Origin: Erinaceus europaeus
Lineage: Eukaryota; Chordata; Mammalia; Eulipotyphla; Erinaceidae
Reading direction: 5' to 3'
Assembly: GCF_950295315.1 (NCBI RefSeq)
Contig: NC_080164.1
Span: forward strand, 106,353,587-106,417,586
Length of the DNA stretch: 64,000 bases
Below the pieces are notes generated by a model. That model saw only the letters and a program-made list of their open reading frames with translations, was not told the origin of the DNA and made no database searches. This document shows, one piece after another, positions 54,478 through 64,000 of the stretch; the stretch's first letter is position 1, and every line of letters begins with the position of its first letter. A program made the translations under genes and the position numbers.

Positions 54478-56415
54478 CAAATCAGCTAAAACCTGGAAGC
54501 AACCCAGGTGCCCAACAACAGATGAGTGGCTGAGAAAGCTGTGGTATATATACACAATGGAATACTATGCAGCTATCAAGAACAATGAACCCACCTTCTC
54601 TGACCCATCTTGGACAGAGCTAGAAGGAATTATGTTAAGTGAACTAAGTCAGAAAGATAAAGATGAGTATAGGATGATCCCACTCATCAACAGAAGTTGA
54701 CTAAGAAGATCTGAAAGGGAAACTAAAAGCAGGACCTGACCAAATTGTAAGCAGGGCACCAAAGTAAAAACCCTGTGGTGAGGAGTAGACATGCAGCTTC
54801 CTGGGACAGTGGGGGGTGGGAGTGGGTGGGAGGGATGGGTCACAGTCTTTTGGTGGTGGGAATGGTGTTTATGTACACTCCTAGTAAAATGTAGTCATAT
54901 AAATCACTAGTTAATTAATATGAGAGGGGGGAAAATTAATTGTATGTCTCGAAGTTTTTCAAAACACAAACTGAATCTTTTTAATATATAGGCTGTGTAT
55001 TTGATATGCAGACTCTCTCAAAAGCCTAGACCAAGTAGATCAGAAGCATTCAATAGCACAGCTATATACAAGATACTGGGTACTGTACAGGAAACCCTAA
55101 CAAAAGGACTTTTCAAAGTTAACCCAATTACCAATTAATGTGATGATAACATTAACTATCGATTGTCTTTTTGAACCCTAAGACAGCAGGAACCTCACAT
55201 CTCCACTGTAGAGCGTCTACTTCCCCCAGTCCTGGAACCCTTGGATAGGGCCCACTTTCCTGTATGCCTCTCCCAATCCATATCAAATAATATTGCATCT
55301 GCCGATCACAACCTAAACAACACACCGATTGCCACCTCAACATGCTTCACCTCAGACTGTGTCCAGAGACTTCACGTGTGGAATGACAACCCTTCAACTT
55401 CATTACTCGGGTGAGACCTTTCTTTTCATAATATACTCTAATTCCATCTCAGGTGGTTCACTTTCTAACAAAGTCCCAAAACCTAGATATACACCAGTTT
55501 CTGTGAGAGAGAGCATATGTTCACATGTATCCGTAAACTACTGCAAAATATATACCTGAAAGCAGAAGTATACTAGAGTTTGCAGTGAGTACCTCCCTAA
55601 CACTTCCTCTCCACTATTCCAAGCTTTGGGTCCATGATTGCTCAACAATTTGTTTGGCTTTGTATGTTAACTCTCTCTTTTTTTTTTTTCTCCTCCAGGG
55701 TTATTGCTGGGCTCGGTGCCTGAACCATGAATCCACCACTCCTGGAGGCCATTTTTTCCCCCTTTTTGTTGCCCTAGTTGTTGCAGCCTCGTTGCGGTTA
55801 TTATTGCCATTGTTGATGTTGCTTTGTTGTTGGATAGGAAAGAGAGAAATGGAGAGAGGAGGGGAAGACAGAGAGAGGGGAGAGAAAGATAGACACCTGC
55901 AGACCTGCTTCAACGCCTGTGAAGCGACTCCCCTGCAGGTGGGGAGCCGGGGCTCGAACCAGGATCCTTAGGCCTGTCCCTGCACTTTGCACCACATGCG
56001 CTTAACCCACTGCGCCACTGCCCGACCCCCATGTTAACTCTCTTTTCAGTCATCAGGTTCCAGATGTCCTCAGGATGCTGGCCAGGCTTCCCTGGTCTGA
56101 AGACCCCACCAATGTGTCCTGGAGTTCTGCTTCCCCAGCGACCCACCCTACTAGGGAAAGAGAGAGGCAGACTGGGAGTATGGACCGACCAGTCAACGCC
56201 CATGTTCAGCGAGGAAGCAATTACAGAAGCCAGACCTTCTACCTTCTGCAACCCACAATGACCATGAGTCCATGCTCCCAGAGGGATAGAGAATGGGAAA
56301 GCTATCGGGGAGGGGGTGGGATATGGAGATTGAGTGGTGGGAATTGTGTGGAGTTGTACTCTTCCAACCCTATGGTTTTGTTAATTAATCCTTCCTTAAA
56401 TAAAAAAGAAAAAAA
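54478..56415 (+). mobile_element. L1, ORF2 end plus deleted 3' UTR, split by SINE-A
   Basis: Starts in ORF2 (codes LWYIYTMEYYAAIKNNEP, then LEGIMLSELSQKDKDEYR and LINRS); the stop is tga at 54,698-54,700. The UTR jumps from 'tttgcagtgagt' to 'acctccctaacacttcc' near 55,590. Compared with 39,835-41,387, about 1.55 kb are absent. It ends 'taatccttccttaaataaaa' plus A-rich tail. A SINE-A interrupts it at 55,677-56,030. Confidence 0.88.
55677..56030 (-). mobile_element. SINE-A, long form, with TSD
   Basis: Poly-T, distal block 'cctccagggttattgctggg', GTT/ATT region, GA body and reversed head ending 'cgccactgcccgaccccc'. Target duplication atgttaactctct at 55,664-55,676 and 56,031-56,043. Near consensus, hence recent. 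Confidence 0.93.
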
Positions 56416-56424
56416 AAAAATACT

Positions 56425-57425
56425 GTCAAAGGACATAAATTATGGTGATGTTGGGTATTATACAGCAAATCCTAACCAAGGGGTTTTTCAGAGTTAACCT
56501 AATTACCAAATAATGTGATTATAACAATAACTCTCTACTGTCATCTTGAACCCTAAGACAGCAGGAACCTCACATTTCTACTATAGAGTCTATATTTCCC
56601 CCAGTCCTGGAACCTTAGGGTGGGGCACACTTTCCTTTATGCTTCTCTCAATTCATACCAAATAATATTGCATCTGCTGATCCCAACCTAGTCATGGCAA
56701 TGACTACCACCTCAGCATGCTTCACTTCAGACTGTGTCCAGAGACTTCAAGTATGGAATGACAGCCCTTCAGCTTCATTACTCAGGTTAGACCTTTCCTT
56801 TCATAGTATTCTCTAATTCCATTCCAGGACATTCACTTCCTAACAAAGTCCCAAAACCTATATATAGACCAGGGCCTGTGAGATAAAGCATATGTTCACA
56901 CATATCCATAAACTAGGGCAAAATATATACCTGAAAGCAAAAGTACACAATAGTCCGCAGTGAGTACCCCCCAACACTTCATCTGCACTATTCCAGCCTT
57001 TAGGTCCATGATTGCTTAACAGTTTGTTTGACTTTGTGTGTTAACTCTCTTTTAAGCCACCAGGTTTCAGATGCTAACATGATGCCAAACAGACTTCCCT
57101 GGACAGACAAACCCACCAATGTGTCCTAGAGCTCCACTTCCCCAGAGCCCCAACCTACTATGGAAAGAGAGAGGCAGACTGGGAGTATGAATCGACCAGT
57201 CAATGCCTATGTTCAGCAGGGAAGCAATTACAGAAGCCAGACCTTCCACCTTCTGCATCCCACAATGACCTTGGGTCCATACTCCCAGAGGGATAAAGAA
57301 TATGAAAGCTAAGAGGGGAAGGGATGGGATACAGAGATCTGGTGGTAGGAACTGTGTGGAGTTGTATCCCTTTTACCCTATGGTTTTGTTAATTGTCTCC
57401 TTTTTCAAATAAATTTTAAAAAATT
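56425..57425 (+). mobile_element. L1 3' UTR, deleted subfamily
   Basis: 5'-truncated copy starting 'gtcaaaggacataaattatg'. It has the same UTR junction as its neighbour ('ccgcagtgagt' then 'accccccaacacttcatctg', near 56,966) and an intact 3' terminus ending 'tttttcaaataaattttaaa'. Confidence 0.88.
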
Positions 57426-57434
57426 AAAAAAAGA

Positions 57435-57965
57435 AAGTGGAGTGGTATATTATTATGTCTTTAATATTTTGGAAAAGCTTTAAAAGTCTTGATATAAACT
57501 ATATGTTAGGCCACAATGTCAACAAATTCAAGAGCACTGAAATTATCCCAAGTATCTTCTCAGTCCACATACAGTTGACTTAAACTAACAGTTTAATTTA
57601 AAGTTAAATGAAGTTAAATGTTGGTTCTGCTAAAGGGTAAACAAAACTGGAAAAAAAGGCAGGGGGGAGAAGACTCAACTATATAGTACTGTAAATTCAA
57701 GAAGAGATATCACAACAGAGACACAGAAATCCAAAGTATCATGCAAGGCTTCTATGAACAACTATATGTCACCAAGATAGAGAACGTGCAAGAAAGAGAA
57801 TAATTCCTAGAAACATATACACTTCCAAAATTGAACCAAATATTACTAGAAAATATAAATAAGCTTGTCACAGCTAAAGAAATTAAGACAATTATCAAGA
57901 ACCTCCCAACAGAAAAATCCTAGGACCAGATAGTTTTACAGATTAATTCCACAAAATGAGTTTTA
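57435..57965 (+). mobile_element. old L1 ORF2 N-terminal/RT fragment
   Basis: Decayed L1 ORF2 with recognisable order: 'tgtcaacaaattcaagagca', 'catgcaaggcttctatgaac', 'acacttccaaaattgaacca', and the reverse transcriptase entry 'ggaccagatagttttacag', corresponding to the GPDGF-type motif. All frames broken. Confidence 0.75.
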
Positions 57966-58165
57966 CGAAGTACTTTTCCACCATCAGTTAACTAGCCACT
58001 TTTCAGACTTGTAGATAGGCTTTGTGCTTTGTTATTCAATGACTGAACACTATACTATTCTAGGTAGTTAGTACATGATCTTAATATACTTTCTACATTT
58101 TTATATTCTGTGAATGAACATTTAAATGGTTTCAACATTTTAATACTCTGAATATTTTATGAGCG
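57966..58165. other. unassigned DNA
   Basis: Nothing recognised. Confidence 0.35.
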
Positions 58166-58374
58166 GGCCAGGTGATGGTATGGCTCATTAAGTGCACATA
58201 TCACTATAGGGAAGGACCCAGGTTCAAGCCCCTCATCTCCACCTTCAGGGGGAAAGCTTCAACAGTGGCAAAGCAGGCCTGCAGGTATTGGTCTCTTTCA
58301 CTTCCTCTATCTCCTTCTTCCCCTTCCCCTCTCAATATCTTTTTGTCTCTATCCAATAATAAATAAAAGAAATA
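58166..58374 (+). mobile_element. SINE-B
   Basis: Head 'gggccaggtgatggtatggc', 'acccaggttcaagcccc', C/T body and 'tatccaataataaataaaag' tail. Confidence 0.9.
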
Positions 58375-58571
58375 TCAAAAATATTTTATGCTAAAAGCAA
58401 TGTTATTCATCTTCCTTTTGGGCACCATTTTGTAATGAGAATAATCAGATATAGATATATCTACCTTCACAGAGTTTGTATTCTTTTGAAGAAGGATACA
58501 GAACAAAACATTAAGTCTAATAAATAAGTAAATTTGTATAGCAGTTAAGGTTATAAAGAGAATAAGACAAC

Positions 58572-58742
58572 TAACTGGGCTAGTGCACCTGCTTTGACCT
58601 ACAATGACCTGCACTTCACTGGAGGATCATTAGTGTTGTGGTATCTCTCTCTCTCTCTCTCTCTCTCTCCCTCTATCTCTCTCTTTCTGAAAAAAAAAAG
58701 TGGGCTTGAAACATTGAAGCCCCAGTAATAACAAAAAAAGAA
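58572..58742 (+). mobile_element. SINE-C with (CT)n
   Basis: Truncated head 'aactgggctagtgcacctgc', a (CT)n at 58,645-58,669 and a distal 'gaagccccagtaataac' block. Confidence 0.65.
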
Positions 58743-59029
58743 AGTGGGCAGAGGAGAAGATAATGTGTTTTAAAAACCAATAAAATAAAGTAAGAATAGA
58801 ATAAGTATTTCATTTTGCCTACTCATTTCACTCTCTGATTAATTTATTCACAATAAAACTTATTTTTCTAAAATTATCCTTGGAAAGACCACTTGCAAAT
58901 AAATATTTTTGTTGTATGTGTCATTGTTTCTTTGTTTTTGCTCTTTCAATTTGATGCTTTAAATATTGTCCTTTTATGGAGGTAGAATTTTGTCTTATTT
59001 TAAATTTTTCTGCTTGAAAATGAAGATCT
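58743..59029. other. unassigned AT-rich DNA
   Basis: Nothing recognised. Confidence 0.35.
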
Positions 59030-59300
59030 TGGTAGTTGGGCTGTAGTGCAGCGGGTTAAGCGCAGTTGGTGCAAAGCACAGGGACCAATTTAAGGATCCT
59101 GGTTCGAGCTCTGGCTCCCCATCTGCAGGGGAGCAACTTCACAAGCGGTGAAGCAGGTCTGCAGTTGTCTATCTTTCTCTCCCCTGCTGTGTCTTCCCCC
59201 TCTGCTCTTCATTTCTCTCTGTCCTATCCAACAACAACAACATCAATAACAACAACAATAATAACAAGGGCAACAAAAAGGAATAAATAAATAAATAAAT
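59030..59300 (+). mobile_element. SINE-A with 12-bp TSD
   Basis: Complete head to (AAAT)n tail, bounded by aaatgaagatct at 59,018-59,029 and 59,301-59,312. The B-box reads 'ggttcgagct', one base off the fresh form. Confidence 0.93.
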
Positions 59301-59389
59301 AAATGAAGATCTCTTTATTTTGTTTAGCTATTTTCTTTCCCATTTTGGAGATATGTGTGCCTTTTTCAATATTTGTTACTTATTTTATA

Positions 59390-59522
59390 TCAACCAAAGA
59401 GAAGCTCATGTGAGAGAGTAGAAAAGAGAAGGGCCAGAGCTCCACTACAGTGCACGTGGAGGCTAGGATGAGACCAGGTGCCTTGGGTATGTATGTGCCC
59501 ATTGAGTTATCTCCTTCCCACT
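59390..59522 (-). mobile_element. SINE-C fragment
   Basis: Tail, GA stretch 'gagagagtagaaaagagaag' and reversed head 'ccattgagttatctccttcc'. Diverged. Confidence 0.5.
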
Positions 59523-60341
59523 ATTAAATGTGGGCTCCTATAACCTTTCATTTCACTCCTTCTAGTCTCTATGGCTTGTCCATTCACATAGTTGTGGGAA
59601 GTCGTAGATAAACATTGAAACACTTGGCTTTATTTCTGTATCTCTGTGCTATTCTTCACTTTGCCATAGTGGTCCCTCTTCTGGAATAGAGACTCTTGAG
59701 TCCACGTCAAAACTCATTTACAGAAATTCCTGGCAACAGACACTGCTATTTCCCCCATGGACTGAGAGATCACTCCTCATGCAGTACCATCTAGCTTTCA
59801 AACTGCAATTTATTAAAATGATAGCAAGATCATGCTTTAGCATATCTTATTAACTGAGCCTTTAGAAGAAACCCTCTGTAGATACTTAATTCTGTGTGTC
59901 TAATACATTTTGTCATTTTCCTCTCTCTATTTAGCATTTTTCCCTTGGGTGTTAATAGTGGCTGTTTTTTGATATTTTGTAGTGATGAACTAGGGCCATA
60001 ATCTCTGTTAAGAAGGGAATTTTATGTTCAGTGTGACTTTAATATTGTTTTTTAAATTTTATGTCTGCTTTTTCAACTTGTTGAAAGATTATCTGAAGCC
60101 AACTGAGATACATCTTCTTAAATGCAACCTTGGTGTAAGTATCTATAAATACATAACAACAATTCATGAGTTTGTATTATACATTTCGATAAGAAAAATC
60201 AAGTTTAAGGAATACTTGTTTCACCACTATCTTACTAATCCAATTAGGAAGTAAAGACAATACTTTATTTATTTATTTATTTATTTATTTTGTAGTTTGC
60301 ACCATGGGAAGACTCCTATGCTTCCTAGCTTTTTAATTTAT
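59523..60341. other. unassigned DNA
   Basis: About 820 bases without a recognised element. A (TTTA)n tract lies at about 60,264-60,290. Confidence 0.4.
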
Positions 60342-61016
60342 TTTAATCAATTACTTAATTAACTTATAAAATGGAAATACTGATAAGACCATAGGATAAG
60401 AGGGATCCAACTCCACATAATTCCCATCACCAGAACTCCATATCCCATCCCCTCCCCTGTTAGCTTTCCTGTTCTTTAATTCTTTAGAAGTATAGACCCA
60501 GGGTCATTATGGGGTGCACAAGGTGGAAGGTCTGAATTCTGTAATTACTTCCCCACTGAACATGGGATTTGACAGGTTGATCCATACTCCCAGCCTGTCT
60601 CTCTCTTTCCCTAGTGGGGCAGGGGTCTGGGGTAGTGGGGCTCCAGGACACACTGAAGGGGTTGTCTGCCCAGGGAAGTCTGGTTGGCATCATGATAGGA
60701 TCTGGAACCTGATGGCTGAAAAAAGAGTTAACATATAAAGCCATACAAATTGTTGATTAATCATGAATCTGAAGGCTGGAATATTGCAGATTAAGATTTG
60801 GAGTATCTATTTTGGAAATAGCTAGTGGTTCTATTTTAGTTATATTCCAAAGGGTCCATGACTTTATTAGTTTTTGCCTGAGCCTGCCATCTGATATGGA
60901 GACGGACCCAGGTTATTGTCTGGGGAGATAATGTTATGGTTGGAAAAAGGGCTATAAAGCTGAACCAGGGAAGAGAGTAACTCCCAAATATAAGGAAAGT
61001 GTATAAATATTGTTGA
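60342..61016 (-). mobile_element. L1 3' UTR, long-UTR type
   Basis: Reverse complement from the 3' terminus ('ggataagagggatccaactc') through about 670 bases of UTR to 'gtgtataaatattgttg'. Confidence 0.88.
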
Positions 61017-61019
61017 AAA

Positions 61020-61081
61020 TATTTTTTAATATTTATTTATTCCCTTTTGTTGCCATTGTTGTTTTATTGTTGTAGTTATTT

Positions 61082-61113
<32 letters not shown>

Positions 61114-61236
61114 GGATAAGACAGAGAGAAATGGAAAGAGGAGGGGAAGACAGAGAGGGGGAGAGAAATGTAGACACCTGCAGACCAGAATCCTTACGCT
61201 AGTCCTTGCGCTTTGCGTCATGTGCGCTTAACCCGC
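61020..61236 (-). mobile_element. SINE-A with internal deletion
   Basis: Poly-T/ATT tail, (GTT)n run (61,083-61,113), GA body, then 'cacctgcagaccagaatcct', where the 'tgcttcacc...gctcgaacc' portion (about 60-70 bases, including the B-box) is missing, and a reversed head 'gtgcgcttaacccgctg'. A tgttgaaaa repeat on both sides (61,010 and 61,237) is the probable TSD. Confidence 0.85.
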
Positions 61237-61244
61237 TGTTGAAA

Positions 61245-61350
61245 AAAAATTTTTTTAACTGGTGGTGCAATGGATTTATTGGAACTTTGTAGCCTTAAGT
61301 GTGAGAGTCTCTGAATAAGGATTATACTATCTACCCCTGCACAATAAGAA
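61245..61350 (+). mobile_element. SINE-C fragment
   Basis: Head-like 'ggtggtgcaatggatttatt' and 'gtgtgagagtctctgaat'. Very diverged. Confidence 0.4.
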
Positions 61351-61375
61351 ATTTTTTCTTCACAAAATTCAGATA

Positions 61376-61528
61376 CTTTTTAAAATTTGCTTTATTTTAA
61401 TAAGGGTTATACAGATAGAAAAAGAGGAAAACTGTTTTACGATTCTGCTGAGGATTGAAGTGGAGACATTTTGTTGCCTCAGGCATGAAAGTACTTTTGC
61501 ATAACCTATGTTATTTCAGCCACCCAAA
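61376..61528 (-). mobile_element. SINE-C
   Basis: Tail 'tttgctttattttaataagg', then 'ttgcctcaggcatgaaagta' and 'cataacctatgttatttcag', the complement of the head seen at 19,132-19,200. Confidence 0.75.
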
Positions 61529-62295
61529 ATTCAGAGGGTTTAAAAACAAAAGACAGAAGCAAAGGAAACAAAAGCCTCCATTGGGAGGTCTTTCCCCCTC
61601 CATTTCCCCTCCATTGGGAGGAGAAAGTTTAATAGCCAGAGTTTTCAAATAAAAATGACAAAAACCAGCCACTATGCCTAGAGAACTTGTTCTAAAGTTA
61701 TGTCCTACTAATCTTAGTTTTTGAGAAAGACAAGTCTCAACACTCCCAGTTATACTAGGCTAATGCATCCAGGCAGATGACCAGGTAAGAATCCTTCACT
61801 CATTTCCCAACTACTGTCAGAGGTCCCAAGATAATTGCACCAGCAGTTAGGGTATCAGGATGTCCAGGTACCAAGGTAGGTCCCTTCATTGTTGCCAACC
61901 CTCCCCCCACCTCTACCTCCACACACCCCCATACTTTTCATGGATCAAGTAAGGAATTAACAGCAGGATGACTATAAGGTGAGAAGAAGACATTCAATCA
62001 CATTAATTACACGTATATATGCATGTACATTGCTGCCTATTTTGTAAACAGAAGAAGCATAATAAGAATTTGTATCTTGAACTAAGAAATAGGACAAATA
62101 ACTGTGGTCAAGCAGAGAGGAGAGGGTCTCAAAGGACGAGGAGAAAGTCAGTCTTCTTGAAAAATACTAGATATTTTGTAACTATACTTTCATCTTGATA
62201 TATGAATAGTTTTCTCTGCAAGAATAATCCAGATAAAAATTGATACAGGTAAAAACATCTTTTTTAAAAATGTTTCTAACTTTTAAGAGAGTGGT
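61529..62295. other. unassigned DNA
   Basis: No element recognised. It includes a twice-repeated palindromic 14-mer (cctccattgggagg) at 61,575-61,588 and 61,608-61,621. Confidence 0.4.
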
Positions 62296-62316
62296 AAAAG
62301 TTTCTCAGGGTGCTCA

Positions 62317-62366
<50 letters not shown>

Positions 62367-62440
62367 GGCCCCTGCGCAAGGATGACACGCAAATTCGTGA
62401 AGCGTTCCATATTTAAAAAAAAAAAAAAAAGTTTCTCAGG
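62296..62440 (+). mobile_element. L1-mediated insertion unit of the U6 copy
   Basis: TSD, U6 body, A16 and second TSD. The bottom strand at the left edge reads TTTT then ACC, a normal L1 endonuclease nick site. The identical duplications point to a fairly recent event. Confidence 0.9.
62310..62414 (+). pseudogene. U6 snRNA retrocopy, near full length
   Basis: Essentially complete U6 spliceosomal RNA sequence. From memory I see one difference from the mammalian U6 (a for g at position 7, in the 5' stem), and the central acagagaagattagcat region used in the spliceosome core is intact. It ends catattt and continues straight into 16 A. A 14-bp direct repeat, aaaagtttctcagg, flanks the unit (62,296-62,309 and 62,427-62,440; the second overlaps the A-tail). 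These are the marks of L1-mediated reverse transcription of U6 RNA. No TATA box or proximal element is visible in the 60 bases upstream, where a functional U6 gene would need them, so it is most likely silent. Confidence 0.93.
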
Positions 62441-62813
62441 AACCTGCTGCCCTCCGTGGACCTCAGCTTAAAACATCTTCATGACAAAGTAATAACTTAT
62501 TGAAGCCTGGTCTGAACATGTTGAAAAGGCCTTTGCATCACATTGATATTTCATTTTGCTAGATTTTTCTCAAATGCTTGATTTTTTTGCTATTTTTTGT
62601 AAGTATATAGAAAAATTTAAGATTACTAAAAATAAAGTTATTTCTCCTGGCCTAACAGTTTATTTCCTTAGTCAAAAATATGACTGCATACTGGATAGTT
62701 AATATTCATTATGAAAATTGATATTCATTACTTCCTCCTGACTAAAGTAGAAGTGAGCCATAGCCAAGAGAACACTATAGCAACAGAAACCTAAGCAAAA
62801 ATGGCTAAGATTA
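62441..62813. other. unassigned AT-rich DNA
   Basis: Nothing recognised. Confidence 0.4.
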
Positions 62814-62826
62814 TTACATTAACAAA

Positions 62827-63013
62827 CCAGGGCAGGTGGTAGCACACCTGGTTGACACACAAGTTACAGTGCACAAGGAAACAGGTTTGAGCCCCTGTTC
62901 CTCACCTTTAAGGGGAAAACTTTGCAAGTGGTGAAGCAGGGCTCTCTGTCTCTCTCCCTTTCCCTTTCCTCTCCATTTATAGCTGTTTCTAACCAATAAG
63001 TAAAAACAGATAG
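62827..63013 (+). mobile_element. SINE-B with 13-bp TSD
   Basis: Head 'ggtggtagcacacctggttg', B-box-like 'caggtttgagcccc', C/T body and A-rich tail, bounded by ttacattaacaaa at 62,814-62,826 and 63,014-63,026. Confidence 0.93.
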
Positions 63014-63026
63014 TTACATTAACAAA

Positions 63027-63451
63027 ACAGAATGTTATTAGTGCAGCTAATATAAATATCCATGTTGCGCTCATAGGCATAAACATAATCAGAAAATAAT
63101 AAGTATAGAAAAAAACTGACCAGACAGAATTTGTAGAGATGGAAAATACTACATACTAAATGGAAACGTCACTGAATGACACTGACTACAACTTAAGCTG
63201 TATGGGCGGCGGGGGGGGGGGGGGGGGCGGGGAGGAATTAGATTGAATGTATTAAAAACTACAGAAAGCCACTCACACCAGAGAATAAAGACTGATAATA
63301 AATTAACTCACAACAGAAAACTGAAGGGATATAACATGCAAAGAAGAGACAGATTAAGGTAGATGTCAAAAATAACACATTTTAAAATTAGTTTTCTGGA
63401 CGTAGAGAAAAATAAAATAGTCTAAGAAGCTTGGTCTTAAAAATAACACAT
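63027..63451. other. unassigned DNA with a G-tract
   Basis: Apart from the G-run nothing is recognised. The string aaaaataacacatt occurs twice (about 63,368 and 63,438), the second just before a SINE. Confidence 0.4.
63204..63236. repeat. G-rich tract, (G)17 core
   Basis: Uninterrupted 17 G at 63,211-63,227 with flanking ggg, gg and gggg groups separated by single c. Could form a G-quadruplex. Confidence 0.9.
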
Positions 63452-63722
63452 TGGGCCATGTGGTGATGCACCTAATATGAGCACACACATTATTATGAAC
63501 AAGGATCTAGGTTTCTTATCTTTCCCATCTCTCTCAATTTCTTTCTGTCCTATAAAATAAAATAGAAGGAAGAAATAAAAAAGAAAAGGAAGGAAGGAAA
63601 AAAGGAAGGAAGGGAGAAGAGAAAAAAATGGCTGCCTGGAGCGGTGGATTACAGATGCCAACTCTGAGCTCCAGTAATAACCCCGATGGCAGATAAACAA
63701 ATAAACAAATAAATAAATAGGA
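63452..63722 (+). mobile_element. SINE with purine-rich middle and distal block
   Basis: Head 'gggccatgtggtgatgcacc', truncated B-box part, C/T body, a GGAA-rich stretch (63,565-63,625), distal block ending 'ctccagtaataaccc' and an (AAAT)n tail. Confidence 0.75.
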
Positions 63723-64000
63723 TTTCTTTATGAAGATAAAAAAAAAGGATAAAAGTCACGTATATAAACAAATGAAGCTTGCTCAGAAGGGAATTGAAAT
63801 ACCCAGGTTGTTCAGGACTGACGCAATGAAAATTAAACTTAACTTAGACTTCTTAGGACTGGAGACTCAATCTTTTGGGTTACTTGCCACTATTTTGAGA
63901 ACCCCAATTAACATATTTTTAGGGCTGATACTAAAAAAAAAAAATGTGTAAGCAGTATGGCTCCTGATATGATCTAACTTAATGGAGAAAATTGCAATGT
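63723..64000. other. unassigned DNA at window end
   Basis: Nothing recognised. A run of 12 A lies near 63,932. Confidence 0.35.

Noticed and set aside
62310..62414. functional U6 gene
   Set aside because: TSDs and A16 show a retrocopy, and no U6-type upstream promoter is seen.
1..64000. CRISPR array or other prokaryotic defence system
   Set aside because: Repeated units are dispersed SINE/L1 copies or microsatellites; there are no regular spacers and no microbial genes.

Overview
The window reads as mammalian, non-coding nuclear DNA and is best explained as intergenic (or deep intronic) sequence of an erinaceid eulipotyphlan, probably the European hedgehog. The organism call comes from the repeats. 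The commonest element is a tRNA-headed SINE with a CAA-rich body and an A/TAAA tail. I recognise it from memory as the hedgehog ERI-type SINE, and no database search was possible. No protein-coding gene of the host, no CRISPR array and no prokaryotic feature could be supported. Every long open frame lies in a retroelement, in a SINE read out of frame, or in unremarkable sequence.

Three short-element families are used below. SINE-A has a tRNA-like head, then a pyrimidine-rich body, a CAA/AAC-rich stretch and sometimes a distal block resembling the complement of 'cctccagggttattgctgggg'-type sequence. SINE-B has a tRNA-like head ('cacctggttgagcgcaca' type), a shorter pyrimidine-rich body and an 'aataaataaa' tail. 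SINE-C is a looser group of older tRNA-headed copies ('ggggagacagcatagtggtta' type). LINE-1 fragments are of two 3'-end types. One is a very abundant type with an unusually long 3' UTR, about 2.9 kb in the longest copy. The other has a short 3' UTR and ends near 'aaccattaat'.

Layout: 1-8.7 kb is SINE-rich with small L1 pieces and two stretches of unassigned DNA. 8.7-19 kb is mixed SINE, L1 and microsatellite sequence, with a complete solo LTR (15,791-16,234) inserted in a SINE. 19.6-30 kb is a mosaic of L1 3' ends, including an L1-in-L1 insertion and a textbook 5'-inverted (twin-primed) L1. 30-36 kb holds unassigned DNA, the 3' end of a class II-like endogenous retrovirus on the minus strand and a triple-nested L1/SINE-B/SINE-A block. 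36-46 kb has a head-to-tail SINE cluster and the longest L1 3' end. 46-57.4 kb is almost entirely L1, with a second twin-primed copy and two neighbouring copies sharing one internal 3' UTR deletion. 57.4-64 kb is old L1, scattered SINEs and a nearly perfect U6 snRNA retrocopy (62,310-62,414).

Nothing here forms a pathway. The elements are linked only through L1 retrotransposition, which explains the SINEs, the U6 copy, the target-site duplications and the inversions. The window documents layered retrotransposition; I did not find a new host system. Element edges are read by eye and are mostly good to about 5-20 bases, except where a target-site duplication (TSD) fixes them.
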